Assembly: GCF_052072235.1 (NCBI RefSeq)
Contig: NZ_CM125436.1
Span: 3,342,001 to 3,406,000 of the forward strand
Direction of reading: 5' to 3'
Origin: Brevibacillus_D fluminis_A
GTDB taxonomy: Bacteria > Bacillota > Bacilli > Brevibacillales > Brevibacillaceae
DNA: 64,000 nt
Shown here piece after piece: positions 25,383-34,293 of the stretch. The notes under the pieces are model-generated. The model ran no database searches. It worked only from the letters and a program-made list of their open reading frames with translations, and was not told where the DNA came from. The translations under genes were made by a program, and so were the position numbers. Positions within the stretch are counted from its first letter, which is position 1; the number at the start of each line of letters is the position of its first letter.

Positions 25383-26678
25383 TTACGCTTCCCCCTTCTG
25401 ATCGCGCAGCAAATAAATGGTATCCATCTGGATTTTGCCAGCTACCGCTTTGACTTGATCGACGGTGACATGGGTTAATTCATCCAGCAGTTCGCCAAGC
25501 CGCCTTGTACGACCGCTCAAAATGCCGTTGTACGTAAAGTCGACCATCATGCGCGGGCTGTCGAGCAGTTCACGGAATTGGTTGATCAGCGTCGCTTTTG
25601 TCTGGGCCATCTCCTGCTCGCTGATTTGCCCCGCCTGAACAAGCTTCAACTGTTCGTTGATGATGAGCAGCGCTTTTTCATAGTTGCCCACCTCAATGCC
25701 GGACATGATCATCAAGATCCCTTTGTGGCTTTCCAGCCGGGATACCGCGTAGTATGCCAGCGACGCCTTCTCGCGAACATTGACAAACAGCTTGGAATGG
25801 GGAAACCCGCCCAGTACGCCATTTGCGATCAGCAAGGCCGGGTAATCGTCATCCGGATAGCTGATCTGCGTGCGGCAGCCGATATTCAGTTTCCCTTGAT
25901 TTACATCGAGCCGCTCGATGACTTCCCGGGTTTTTGTTACATGCTTTGGCGCGCTTTTTACTGTGAACGCTTTCACCTGGCGCCCATTTACGTTTATGTA
26001 TGTTTGGATATAGGATTTGACTTGTTCGGCCCCTACATCGCCGACCACAAAAATGTCGATCGGATAATGGGCAAGCAGGTCTTCATAATGGGCGTGCAGC
26101 ACAGCCCCGTCAATTTCGGCCAGATCGGCAATTCGTCCGTTCACGGGCAGACCGAACGGCTCGCCCGCGCACATTTCTTCCGTTACGCGCTGATTGGCAT
26201 AGCGCATTTTGTCATCGACGATGCTTTCGATCCGCTTGCGCAGCGATTCTTTTTCGGTTCTGATGTATTTTTCTGCAAATTTGCCATTCTCCAGGTAAGG
26301 CTGTGTCACGACTTCGCCGACAAGCTGGATCGCTTGCTCGAGCAAAGGCGTTTGCTCGGAAAGGAACTTTTCGTTCGGGATTTCCATATACACTTGCAAA
26401 ATCTGGCGCTCTCCCTTTTTCGTCACATCCACGTCAAAAATCGCGCCATAAAGGAAGTCCAGATGTTCTCGCAGCAGTCTGGTTTCAGGAAAACGTGCCG
26501 TTGCACGCTTCATGACCATCGACAGCAACGCGGTTTTGGTGACGGTTTCTTCCGCGAGCGGCTGTTGGATCAACAAGACGATGGTTGTTGTTTTGAACTT
26601 GTCAGTCGAAAGGATGTGCAGGTTCATTTCATTGACGTGAGACGTTTCAAACAAAATCTCTTTGGTCGACGCTGTCAT
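25383..26678 (-). CDS. ymfF: M16-family peptidase homologue YmfF (non-catalytic partner)
   Basis: A 431-residue M16-fold protein. The position of the zinc motif reads LLREHLDFLYGA, so H-x-x-E-H is lost and the chain is probably a structural or substrate-binding partner of YmfH. The RxxY-like region (LAYYAVSRLESHKG) in the C-terminal half is kept. It begins the ymfF-ymfH-ymfI unit behind a TTGCTG-18-TACAAT promoter. Confidence 0.9.
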   Translation of the reverse strand: MTASTKEILFETSHVNEMNLHILSTDKFKTTTIVLLIQQPLAEETVTKTALLSMVMKRATARFPETRLLREHLDFLYGAIFDVDVTKKGERQILQVYMEIPNEKFLSEQTPLLEQAIQLVGEVVTQPYLENGKFAEKYIRTEKESLRKRIESIVDDKMRYANQRVTEEMCAGEPFGLPVNGRIADLAEIDGAVLHAHYEDLLAHYPIDIFVVGDVGAEQVKSYIQTYINVNGRQVKAFTVKSAPKHVTKTREVIERLDVNQGKLNIGCRTQISYPDDDYPALLIANGVLGGFPHSKLFVNVREKASLAYYAVSRLESHKGILMIMSGIEVGNYEKALLIINEQLKLVQAGQISEQEMAQTKATLINQFRELLDSPRMMVDFTYNGILSGRTRRLGELLDELTHVTVDQVKAVAGKIQMDTIYLLRDQKGEA

Positions 26679-26722
26679 CTCTCATGCTCCTCTCGTTTGG
26701 TTCATGACGGTTGAATGCTTCT

Positions 26723-26752
26723 ATTGTAACCAAAGATTGGGTATTTCAGCAA
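26723..26752 (-). promoter_or_regulatory. Sigma-A promoter of the ymfF operon
   Basis: On the minus strand, -35 TTGCTG (26752-26747), an 18-base spacer, and -10 TACAAT (26728-26723). Confidence 0.55.
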
Positions 26753-26756
26753 AAAA

Positions 26757-26783
26757 AATAAAAGAGCCTGTCCGGCTCTTTTA
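26757..26783 (-). terminator. Intrinsic terminator after the zinc-ribbon gene
   Basis: AAAGAGCC and GGCTCTTT flank a 5-base loop, with an A/T run on the distal side for the minus-strand transcript. Confidence 0.8.
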
Positions 26784-26790
26784 CCATGCT

Positions 26791-26940
26791 TTACAAATCG
26801 GTTGTATCCCAGTCATCCTGTATGTTCTCCGCCACATCGTCAAAGCGGCCGCACTCGGGGTTAAGGCATAGCGTCCCCCGCAGCGACCGATCTTCAAACG
26901 GCTGGCCCGCACTTCCGCCACAATAAGGACAAGACCACAT
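26791..26940 (-). CDS. Small zinc-ribbon-like protein (49 residues)
   Basis: The protein begins MWSCPYCGGSAG and contains CLNPECG, so C-x2-C and C-x4-C pairs are spaced like a zinc ribbon. The C-terminus is acidic (DDVAENIQDDWDTTDL). AAGGGAGG lies 11 bases before ATG 26940; a TTG one codon earlier would give spacing 8 and may be the true start. It is 49 bases downstream of the M23 peptidase gene and ends at a terminator. Function unknown; similar tiny ribbons are common in Bacillales. Confidence 0.65.
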   Translation of the reverse strand: MWSCPYCGGSAGQPFEDRSLRGTLCLNPECGRFDDVAENIQDDWDTTDL

Positions 26941-26989
26941 CAACGAACGTTCCTCCCTTACGTCGGATTCATCCGTTAGCTTGCCCGAA

Positions 26990-28180
26990 TCAGGAGGCCG
27001 GAATGCTACCGCTCTCTTTTTCCCAGTATTGCAAGTACATGTATGGATCAAATGATTTGCCGGTATCGTTGTAATACAGGCCGAAATGCAGATGAGGATC
27101 GAATTGGCCCTCGGTCCCAGTCGGTCCGTACCCAGTATTGCCGACGAAACCGAGCAGCTGCCCCGCTTTCACATAGCCGCCCAGCTCAAGTCCGGGCGCA
27201 TAGGCTTCCATGTGCGCATAATACAGGCGATAGTTCCCTGACTCATCCGTGATGTTCACGCGCCAGCCGCCGTACTCGTTCCAGCCCAATCGGTTGATGT
27301 AGCCGTCGCAAACGGAATAGACCGGATTGCCCTTCTGCGTCATGATATCGACGCCTTCGTGGCTTCGCGCATTTTCTTCATAGTGGCCGTCGACCCAGTC
27401 CCTGCCATTCCCGTATGAATCGCCATACGGTTCATAGCTGTTTGATGCCAAAGGAAAAACATAATCCTCTGCAAGCAGAGGCGTTTCCTTAAGAAGCGCA
27501 CTTACCGGATGTGTCGCGTCTTTGGCATCTTTCGGCAACGCTATTAGTTGGCCTGGATACAGATTTTTGTCATCAATCCCGTTGATCTTCTTGATGTCAT
27601 CCTCATCCGTCCCATGCACTTTGGCGATTTCGCCGAGCGTATCGCCAGGTTGCACCACGTACATGCGAGAAGGCGCGACGGTAGCTGAAACAGCTTGTCC
27701 CGCCGATTTTTTGGTGTTCACAATCGCGACCTCGGCCCGTTTGTCCCACTCTACCTGATAGCCGAGACTTTGGCTGACAAATCGCAGCGGAATCAATGTG
27801 CGCCCTTTGCTGATCATCGGCGCCGCATCCAAGATCGTGCGTTTTTCGTTAACATATCCGATGGCTTTCCCAATATACAAACGAATCTTGTTTGTCCCTT
27901 GCGTCACCGTAACGGTTTGGGTTGCATCTTCATAGGAAATCGCTGCCCCCGTATTTTCCGCGATGGCACGAATCGGCACCAGCATGCGCCCGTTTTCAAT
28001 CGTCGGTTTGACATCGCTCGCCACACCTTTTCCATCAATCAAAAGCGAAATCGTTGGCAATGCGGTAGTACCAGCGGCATGGGCCGGGGCCATCCCTGTA
28101 AAGAGCGTGCTTGTCCCTAGAAGTACCCCCAACGCAAGCCCTGCCAGCCTGCGGCTCCGTCTGTTGACATGTACACTCAT
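26990..28180 (-). CDS. Secreted M23 metallopeptidase with stalk and LysM domains
   Basis: A 396-residue exported cell-wall hydrolase. A basic N-terminus and hydrophobic segment form a signal peptide ending near APAHAAG. A copper-amine-oxidase-N-type stalk domain follows (about 40-150; typical RMLVPIRAIAE and RTLIPLRFVSQ motifs). Then come one LysM (YVVQPGDTLGEIAKVHG) and an M23 domain with HEGVD and HLHFG supplying zinc ligands. M23 enzymes cut peptidoglycan cross-bridges. ATG 28180 is preceded by GGGGAG. Its neighbours do not suggest a specific role. Confidence 0.9.
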   Translation of the reverse strand: MSVHVNRRSRRLAGLALGVLLGTSTLFTGMAPAHAAGTTALPTISLLIDGKGVASDVKPTIENGRMLVPIRAIAENTGAAISYEDATQTVTVTQGTNKIRLYIGKAIGYVNEKRTILDAAPMISKGRTLIPLRFVSQSLGYQVEWDKRAEVAIVNTKKSAGQAVSATVAPSRMYVVQPGDTLGEIAKVHGTDEDDIKKINGIDDKNLYPGQLIALPKDAKDATHPVSALLKETPLLAEDYVFPLASNSYEPYGDSYGNGRDWVDGHYEENARSHEGVDIMTQKGNPVYSVCDGYINRLGWNEYGGWRVNITDESGNYRLYYAHMEAYAPGLELGGYVKAGQLLGFVGNTGYGPTGTEGQFDPHLHFGLYYNDTGKSFDPYMYLQYWEKESGSIPAS

Positions 28181-28315
28181 CCTGTTCACTCCCCATGCAT
28201 TCAATACAAAGGGTATTATCACATAATTCGAGTGGGGAGCGTAGGCACAAAATGTACCAGTCATCCGTGCAGGAACCGCAATTCATTGCCTGAATTCGTC
28301 CCGCTTTTTCCATGT

Positions 28316-28353
28316 AAAAAGCAGCACCGCTCGAATCGATGCGGTGCTGCTTT
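28316..28353 (-). terminator. Intrinsic terminator of the BMP transporter operon
   Basis: GCAGCACCGC and GCGGTGCTGC pair around a 10-base loop, followed on the minus strand by TTTTTAC. Confidence 0.9.
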
Positions 28354-28364
28354 GCACTGGTTTA

Positions 28365-29306
28365 TTAGCGAGAACCGGTCTCGTATGGTTTGCCCGACGC
28401 TGCCGGCGCATTGGCGCGGCCTACCACCCCAGCCAAAACGAGGATGGTCAAAATGTACGGGAGCATAAAAATGAATTCAATCGGAACGATTTTGTTCAGC
28501 TCAAACACCTGCACGAGCGATTTGACGGCTTGCGCAACACCGAAGAACAGCGCTGCCCACATCGCGCCCGTCGGATTCCATTTCCCGAAAATCATCGCAG
28601 CGATCGCGATGAAGCCTTGTCCGGAAACGGTGTTGTGCGAGAAGTTGCTGGTCGTCGTGAGTGCGATCGTCGCGCCACCCATCGCTGCCAACGCGCCGCT
28701 GATCATGACCGCAATGTAACGCATGCGCGCCACGTTTACACCGAGCGTATCGGCTGCACGCGGATGTTCACCTACCGCACGCAGACGCAAGCCAAACGGG
28801 GTACGGAACAGGACATACCAGGTAACCGCAACGAGGACGAACGCCAGGTAGCTTGTCGGGTACGCTTCAAAAATCGCATGACCTACATACGGGATGTCAC
28901 CGAGAAACGGGATTTTCCATTTGGTAAAAACGGTAGACAATGTTGTTGTTTGACCTGCGCCATTGAAAATGATCTTGGTCAAATATACGGTTAGCCCTGT
29001 TGCCAAAAAGTTGATCGCAACACCGCTGACGGTTTGGTCAGCTTTAAATGTGATACACGCTACCGCATGCAGCAGCGCAAAAACCGCGCCGGCGAATATG
29101 GCAGCCGTGAAGCCGACCCATGGCGATGTGGTGAAGAAGGTGACGACAGCACCGGTAAAGGCACCCATCGTCATCATCCCTTCAATCCCGATGTTAACGA
29201 CGCCGGATCGCTCGGAGTAAATGCCGCCGAGCGCTGCAAAGATGAGGGCGGTAGAGAATACAATGGTATCGTGAACGAGGTTGCTGCCGATCGAAAGCCA
29301 ATCCAT
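28365..29306 (-). CDS. Nucleoside-type ABC transporter permease (second permease)
   Basis: A 313-residue permease of the BPD_transp_2 family with about eight to ten transmembrane helices. It contains GGIYSERSGVVNIGIEGMM near the N-terminus and AVGEHPRAADTLGVNV, the coupling-helix region typical of NupQ/YufQ-type nucleoside permeases. It pairs with the upstream permease. The start overlaps that gene's stop by one base. It is last in the four-gene operon, with a strong terminator just after it. Confidence 0.92.
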   Translation of the reverse strand: MDWLSIGSNLVHDTIVFSTALIFAALGGIYSERSGVVNIGIEGMMTMGAFTGAVVTFFTTSPWVGFTAAIFAGAVFALLHAVACITFKADQTVSGVAINFLATGLTVYLTKIIFNGAGQTTTLSTVFTKWKIPFLGDIPYVGHAIFEAYPTSYLAFVLVAVTWYVLFRTPFGLRLRAVGEHPRAADTLGVNVARMRYIAVMISGALAAMGGATIALTTTSNFSHNTVSGQGFIAIAAMIFGKWNPTGAMWAALFFGVAQAVKSLVQVFELNKIVPIEFIFMLPYILTILVLAGVVGRANAPAASGKPYETGSR

Positions 29307-30379
29307 CAGCTACGTCCCTCCTTTTTCTTAGCAAGAATCGGTTTCAAGAAGAAGCGGACAATGCCATGTGCAGCGACAAAGAAAATGACAGATGCAATTA
29401 CGATCCGAATCAGCTCGATCGGCACGCCGGCGCCGAACTTCATTCCGTTGGCTCCAAACGTCAAAATCCCGAACAAAATCGCGCCAAGGATGACGCCAAA
29501 CGGTGTATTTCCGCCGATCAACGCTACCGCGATCCCGTCAAACCCGTAACCAGGCATCGCTGGAGCAATCGCTTGGTAATGGAAAACGCCCAACACTTCG
29601 CAAGCGCCGCCCAAACCGGCAAACACGCCACCGATAAACATCGCCTTGACGACATTGCGATTCACGTTCATCCCGGCATACTCGGACGCATGCGGGTTCA
29701 AGCCGACCGCACGCAATTCAAAGCCTGCTTTCGTTTTCCAGAGCACGATGAAAAAGAAAACGGCAGCTGCAAGGGCAATGACGGTCCCCCAGTGAAGACG
29801 CGCATTGTCAAAAACCTCGGATAACCAACCGAATGTAATGATTGCAGTATCCTTCACATCTTTGGAGCGCTGTTGACCCTCCGGTACGAGAAAAGCGGAG
29901 AGAATATAATTGGAGAAATAAAGGGCAACCCAGTTCATCATGATGGACGTAATGACTTCATGCACGCCACGGGCAGCTTTCAACCATCCGGTCAAAGCGC
30001 CCCACAGTCCACCTACGACACCACCGACAATTAGTGCGAGCGGCGCATGAATGTATACCGGCAGATCAAAGGTGACGCCGACATATGTGGCAGCAATCGA
30101 CCCCATGATAAATTGGCCTTCCGCACCGATATTAAACAGCCCTGTGCGGAACGCGAATGCAACGGATAAACCGGTGAAAATGAGCGGGGTAATCTGACGA
30201 ATCGTTTCCCCGAAATTGTAGACATCACCAAAAACTTTCTTCAGCAGCGACTGGTACGCCAGAATCGGATCAAATCCGCCCGCCAGCATCGCTACCGCAC
30301 CGACCAGCAAACCAAGGATGATGGCTGCTACAGGGACAAGAAACGAGTCTTTTGTAAAGACTGCTATCACTTTATTCAT
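29306..30379 (-). CDS. Nucleoside-type ABC transporter permease (first permease)
   Basis: A 357-residue membrane protein of the NupP/YufP type. It has FRTGLFNIGAEGQF and the coupling segment AVGLNPHASEYAGMNV, and about nine to ten helices. It forms the heterodimeric channel with the downstream permease. It overlaps the ATPase gene by 8 bases. Confidence 0.92.
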   Translation of the reverse strand: MNKVIAVFTKDSFLVPVAAIILGLLVGAVAMLAGGFDPILAYQSLLKKVFGDVYNFGETIRQITPLIFTGLSVAFAFRTGLFNIGAEGQFIMGSIAATYVGVTFDLPVYIHAPLALIVGGVVGGLWGALTGWLKAARGVHEVITSIMMNWVALYFSNYILSAFLVPEGQQRSKDVKDTAIITFGWLSEVFDNARLHWGTVIALAAAVFFFIVLWKTKAGFELRAVGLNPHASEYAGMNVNRNVVKAMFIGGVFAGLGGACEVLGVFHYQAIAPAMPGYGFDGIAVALIGGNTPFGVILGAILFGILTFGANGMKFGAGVPIELIRIVIASVIFFVAAHGIVRFFLKPILAKKKEGRS

Positions 30380-31910
30380 CGCTTCCTCCTCCTGAGATGC
30401 GTTTTCCGCCGGACATCATCAGGCCAAGCTCCTGCTCCGTCGTCTCACGTGGGTTGACGATCCCGACAATTTGCCCTTCATAAATAACCGCAATTCTGTC
30501 GGATACGTTCATGATTTCATCCAATTCCAATGAAACAAGCAGAACTCCCTTGCCTTTGTCACGCTGTTCAATCAAACGCTTGTGAATAAATTCAATCGCC
30601 CCGACGTCGAGGCCGCGCGTCGGCTGCGCTGCAATCAGCAGATCCGGGTCTTTGTCCACTTCACGGGCAATGATCGCCTTCTGCTGGTTTCCACCGGACA
30701 AGGCGCGCGCCAACGTATGGATGCTCGGCGTGCGCACGTCGAACTCCTCAATCAGTTTGGCAGCGTGCTTGTTGATCGCGTCGTAATTCAAGAAGCCGTT
30801 TTTGTTGAATGTCGGATGGAAATACGTTTCGAGCACCATGTTTTCGCTCATCGTAAAATCGAGTACCAATCCGCGCTTGTGTCTGTCCTCCGGAATATGG
30901 GACAGGCCCGATTCAGAAATGGCCCGCGGCTTGTTGTTGGTAATGTCGTTGCCTTTCAGCAGCACTTTTCCCGACTCGATTTTTTTCAAGCCAGTCAATG
31001 CTTCGATCAGCTCGCTTTGCCCGTTTCCATCTACACCGGCAATCCCCAAAATTTCGCCCGCTCTCACCTCAAACGAGATGTTTCGCAGCGCATCGATGCC
31101 ACGGCTGTCTTTTGCCGTTACTTTATCGACGGTCAAAATCACTTCTTTCGGAACGCTCGGCGCTTTTTCCACTTTGAAGTTGACTTCGCGGCCAACCATT
31201 TTGGCTGCCAAATCGTCCGGGTTGGTCTCCGAAACTTTGACGGAATCAATCACTTTGCCGCGGCGAATAATGGTAACTGCGTCACATACCGCCATAATCT
31301 CTTTCAATTTGTGCGTGATGAGGATGATCGTTTTGCCTTCCTTCACCAGGTTGCGCATGATTTCAATCAGCTCTTGAATCTCTTGCGGGGTCAATACGGC
31401 AGTCGGTTCATCGAAAATGAGAATTTCAGCGCCCCGGTAGAGCGTTTTCAAAATCTCTACGCGCTGCTGCATCCCGACGGAAATATCGCTGATTTTCGCA
31501 TGCGGGTCGACCTTCAACCCATACTGCTGCGAAAGCCGCTCTACATCTTCCGCCGCTTTGCGCGAATCTATCTTCAACCCTTTTTTAGGTTCTTTTCCCA
31601 AGATAATGTTTTCGGTGACCGTAAACGGCTCCACCAGCATGAAGTGCTGATGCACCATCCCGATACCCAGCTCATTTGCCACATTCGGGTTTGAAATGGT
31701 AACAGGTTTTTCGTTGATTAAAATCTGACCTTCATCTGGTTGATAAAGACCAAACAAAATGTTCATCAATGTTGATTTGCCTGCTCCGTTTTCACCGAGC
31801 AGCGCATGGATTTCACCTTTTTTTACATCGAGAGTAATATTGTCATTCGCTATGATTCCGGGAAAGCGTTTGGTAATTCCGCGCATTTGTACAACTGACT
31901 GCGTTTGCAT
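30372..31910 (-). CDS. Nucleoside-type ABC transporter ATPase (two fused nucleotide-binding domains)
   Basis: A 512-residue tandem ATPase of the RbsA/NupO class. The first half has Walker A GENGAGKS, a variant signature SVGMQQR and Walker B ILIFDEPT. The second half has a degenerate Walker A (GVDGNGQSE) and signature LSGGNQQK. I use ATG 31910 (GGGGTGA 8 bases upstream); the frame extends to 31967 but that stretch contains the intercistronic hairpin. It energises the two downstream permeases. Confidence 0.93.
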   Translation of the reverse strand: MQTQSVVQMRGITKRFPGIIANDNITLDVKKGEIHALLGENGAGKSTLMNILFGLYQPDEGQILINEKPVTISNPNVANELGIGMVHQHFMLVEPFTVTENIILGKEPKKGLKIDSRKAAEDVERLSQQYGLKVDPHAKISDISVGMQQRVEILKTLYRGAEILIFDEPTAVLTPQEIQELIEIMRNLVKEGKTIILITHKLKEIMAVCDAVTIIRRGKVIDSVKVSETNPDDLAAKMVGREVNFKVEKAPSVPKEVILTVDKVTAKDSRGIDALRNISFEVRAGEILGIAGVDGNGQSELIEALTGLKKIESGKVLLKGNDITNNKPRAISESGLSHIPEDRHKRGLVLDFTMSENMVLETYFHPTFNKNGFLNYDAINKHAAKLIEEFDVRTPSIHTLARALSGGNQQKAIIAREVDKDPDLLIAAQPTRGLDVGAIEFIHKRLIEQRDKGKGVLLVSLELDEIMNVSDRIAVIYEGQIVGIVNPRETTEQELGLMMSGGKRISGGGSDE

Positions 31911-31960
31911 CTTCACATTCACCCCGTTTTTATGGGTTATCATTTTTGGCTTAGGAAGGA

Positions 31961-31997
31961 AAGACAAGGCTAGTTCAAACGACTAGCCTTGTCTTTT
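31961..31997 (-). terminator. Intercistronic hairpin between binding protein and ATPase genes
   Basis: AAGACAAGGCTAGT (31961-31974) and ACTAGCCTTGTCTT (31982-31995) form a perfect 14-bp stem, with TCCTTCC rather than a clean U-run on the minus strand. It probably stabilises or partly terminates the binding-protein message. Confidence 0.7.
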
Positions 31998-32016
31998 GTA
32001 AAACGACACACATCAA

Positions 32017-33075
32017 TTACTCAGGTTTGTCTGGCACAGTGATTTCGCCATTGACGATTTTTGTTTTGAACTCTTCTACTTTTTTCAGAACGTCTTCCGG
32101 AACGTTTTTCTTCGATGTTTCTGGCAAGCCTACGCCGTCTTCTTTCAGACCGAGCAGAGTTGTTTTGCCGCCATCGAATTTACCTTCAGTCAGATCTTTG
32201 GACACGCGGTAAACCGCTTCGTCTACGCGTTTCACCATGGAAGTCAGGGTTACATCATCGCCGAAAGTCAGGGATTGGTCTTTGTCTACACCGATTACCC
32301 ATACGTTTTCGCCTTTTGCTTTGCGGTCTTTCGCTTCATTAAACACGCCGTCGCCAGTAGAACCAGCAGCGTGGAAAATGATGTCCGCGCCTTGACCGTA
32401 AATTTGGGAAGCTGCGGATTTACCCATATCAGGTTTGTCGAAAGCACCTGTGTAGATGGTGATTACTTTGGCATCCGGTTTTACTGCTTTTACGCCCGCT
32501 TTAAAGCCAGCTTCAAAGCGTTTGATAACCGGGATGTCCACGCCGCCAACGAAACCAACTTTGTTGGATTTTGTCATGGAAGCTGCTACAACCCCAACCA
32601 GGAAAGAACCTTCCTGCTCTTTGAACAGAACGGATTCCACGTTTGGCGCTTGTACTTCAGCGTCAATGATCGCCAGTTTCGCGTCTTTGTTTTCATCGGC
32701 TACTTTTTTGACGGAGTCTGCCATCATGAAGCCGATCCCCCAAGTCAGATCCCATTTGTCTTTTACAAACTGGGTCAGGTTTGGAACGTAGTCAGCGTCA
32801 CCAGTGGATTGCAAGTATTTTACTTGCTCATCAGACAGCTTCAGGTCAGTCTTCAGTTTGGAAAGACCTTCCCATGCGCTTTGGTTAAAGGAGTTGTCGT
32901 TCACGCCGCCAACGTCTGTAACCATACCGATTTTTGCTGTGATGCTGGAACCGCCAGCAGCTGGTGCTTGTCCATTGCCGGATGGCGCAGCTTCATTTGT
33001 CTTTCCGCCACAGCCAGCCAACAGCAAGGAAAGGCTGAGTGTTGCAACGGAGAGAACGGAAACGATTTTTTTCAT
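32017..33075 (-). CDS. BMP-family nucleoside-binding lipoprotein
   Basis: A 352-residue exported lipoprotein: MKKIVSVLSVATLSLSLLLAGC gives a signal peptide with lipobox LAGC. A short Gly/Ala/Pro/Asn linker precedes the BMP (PnrA-like) fold, with GGVNDNSFNQSAWEG, GIGFMMADSV, FVGGVDIPVI and GVDKDQS as ligand-loop motifs. BMP proteins capture purine nucleosides for ABC import. Gene order binding protein-ATPase-permease-permease equals nupNOPQ of B. subtilis, but the chromosomal setting differs. Confidence 0.93.
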   Translation of the reverse strand: MKKIVSVLSVATLSLSLLLAGCGGKTNEAAPSGNGQAPAAGGSSITAKIGMVTDVGGVNDNSFNQSAWEGLSKLKTDLKLSDEQVKYLQSTGDADYVPNLTQFVKDKWDLTWGIGFMMADSVKKVADENKDAKLAIIDAEVQAPNVESVLFKEQEGSFLVGVVAASMTKSNKVGFVGGVDIPVIKRFEAGFKAGVKAVKPDAKVITIYTGAFDKPDMGKSAASQIYGQGADIIFHAAGSTGDGVFNEAKDRKAKGENVWVIGVDKDQSLTFGDDVTLTSMVKRVDEAVYRVSKDLTEGKFDGGKTTLLGLKEDGVGLPETSKKNVPEDVLKKVEEFKTKIVNGEITVPDKPE

Positions 33076-33170
33076 CCTCTGATACCCCCATTGAATTGTT
33101 GTTCATGAAATTGCAAGCGAGTCTAACAAGTATTCTCGCCAATTTCCGCAAATACCTATGAACGCTTGAA

Positions 33171-33200
33171 ATTTTACCCTATCTAAGAAGATTTGTGCAA
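33171..33200 (-). promoter_or_regulatory. Sigma-A promoter of the BMP transporter operon
   Basis: On the minus strand, -35 TTGCAC (33200-33195), an 18-base spacer, and -10 TAAAAT (33176-33171), about 95 bases before the start codon. Confidence 0.5.
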
Positions 33201-33239
33201 GCAATAATTTTTTATCCATGGAATCGGATACTGTTTTTG

Positions 33240-33303
33240 CGCACGACAAGGACAAGACGATGTTCGTGCGTCTGCTTGCAAATGGTATACTGTTAGCATT
33301 TGC
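33240..33303. repeat. Two inverted repeats upstream of the BMP operon
   Basis: CGCACGA (33240-33246) pairs with TCGTGCG (33264-33270) across 17 bases, and GCAAATG (33278-33284) with CATTTGC (33297-33303) across 12 bases. They lie 40-100 bases upstream of the predicted BMP promoter and after the nucleoside hydrolase gene, so they are either operator-like dyads or a weak terminator region. No T-run follows. Confidence 0.4.
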
Positions 33304-33363
33304 TTAAAAAAGTACAGTATGCCTGTTATGAATATGATGCAAAAACTTGGACGTTGCGCAATG

Positions 33364-34293
33364 TTAGGACAACAATTCCAGCAGTTTCTGCTTGAAACGA
33401 TCCGCGTCGATTTCTTGGCAAATGGTCACATTCGCCGGCTTTTGATGAACATGGAATCGATCAATGATCAATTGTCCGTATGTTTGCTCGCTTTTCGTCT
33501 CCATGTACCCGTATGTCTCGAATGCAGCACAAACCATATCGGGCCAAATCGCTACAGCCATCGCCGTTGGATCAGGCAAGTCAAAGCCGCGCCTTCCATA
33601 TTGGGACAAATTGTGCTCCTGCAGCACTTTTGTGCAGGAAAGCGCAAATTTAGCAAGCGGCGTTTGCAAAGCGGCGATTCGCTCCATATCCCCCTCGTCA
33701 ATGAACGTTTTGCCCATGCTGACATCCCAGCCGACAAAAGTCAGCGGCATGCCCGATTGCAGCACAATCTCCACGGCTTCAGCATCCACGTAAAAGTTGA
33801 ATTCGGCGACAGGCGTAACATTGCCCGGACCCAATCCTTGTCCGCCCATAACGATAACGCGCTTGACATACTCGGCGATGCGCGGCTCTTTCAAATAGGC
33901 AAGAGCGAGATTGGTCATCGGGCCGAGTGTTACCACTTCAAGTTCATGCGGATTCGCCATGATATGATGAATGATTGCATCAATGGCATGCATGTCTTCC
34001 GGTTTTCCCGCGGGGGCTGGAAGATGCATATTGCCCATGCCGTCGCTTCCATGAACGTACTCTGACGTGAATAACTCTCGCATGATCGGCTTGTGCATGC
34101 CACGATAAACCGGCGGAGCATAGGAATTGACAGCCTCGATGGTGTTAAGCGCGTTTTTCACCGCCTGGTCCACGGACAGATTCCCGCAAACAACCGTGAT
34201 CGCTTCCACTTGAATGGTCGGCTCGCGCAGTGCCATGATCAACGCGATCGCGTCATCTGAAGCCGTATCTGTATCAATCAGAAACTTTCTCAT
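33364..34293 (-). CDS. Inosine/uridine-preferring nucleoside hydrolase
   Basis: A 309-residue nucleoside N-ribohydrolase. The calcium/ribose motif DTDTASDDAIAL replaces the more common D-x-D-x-x-x-D-D with all four aspartates kept. GSDGMGN, VTLGPMTNLALA, MGGQG, EFNFYVDAEA and DLPDPTAMAVA match the remaining family motifs. It splits nucleosides into base and ribose. Its start overlaps the end of rbsK by 20 bases, placing it third in an rbsR-rbsK-hydrolase operon next to a nucleoside importer. Confidence 0.93.
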   Translation of the reverse strand: MRKFLIDTDTASDDAIALIMALREPTIQVEAITVVCGNLSVDQAVKNALNTIEAVNSYAPPVYRGMHKPIMRELFTSEYVHGSDGMGNMHLPAPAGKPEDMHAIDAIIHHIMANPHELEVVTLGPMTNLALAYLKEPRIAEYVKRVIVMGGQGLGPGNVTPVAEFNFYVDAEAVEIVLQSGMPLTFVGWDVSMGKTFIDEGDMERIAALQTPLAKFALSCTKVLQEHNLSQYGRRGFDLPDPTAMAVAIWPDMVCAAFETYGYMETKSEQTYGQLIIDRFHVHQKPANVTICQEIDADRFKQKLLELLS

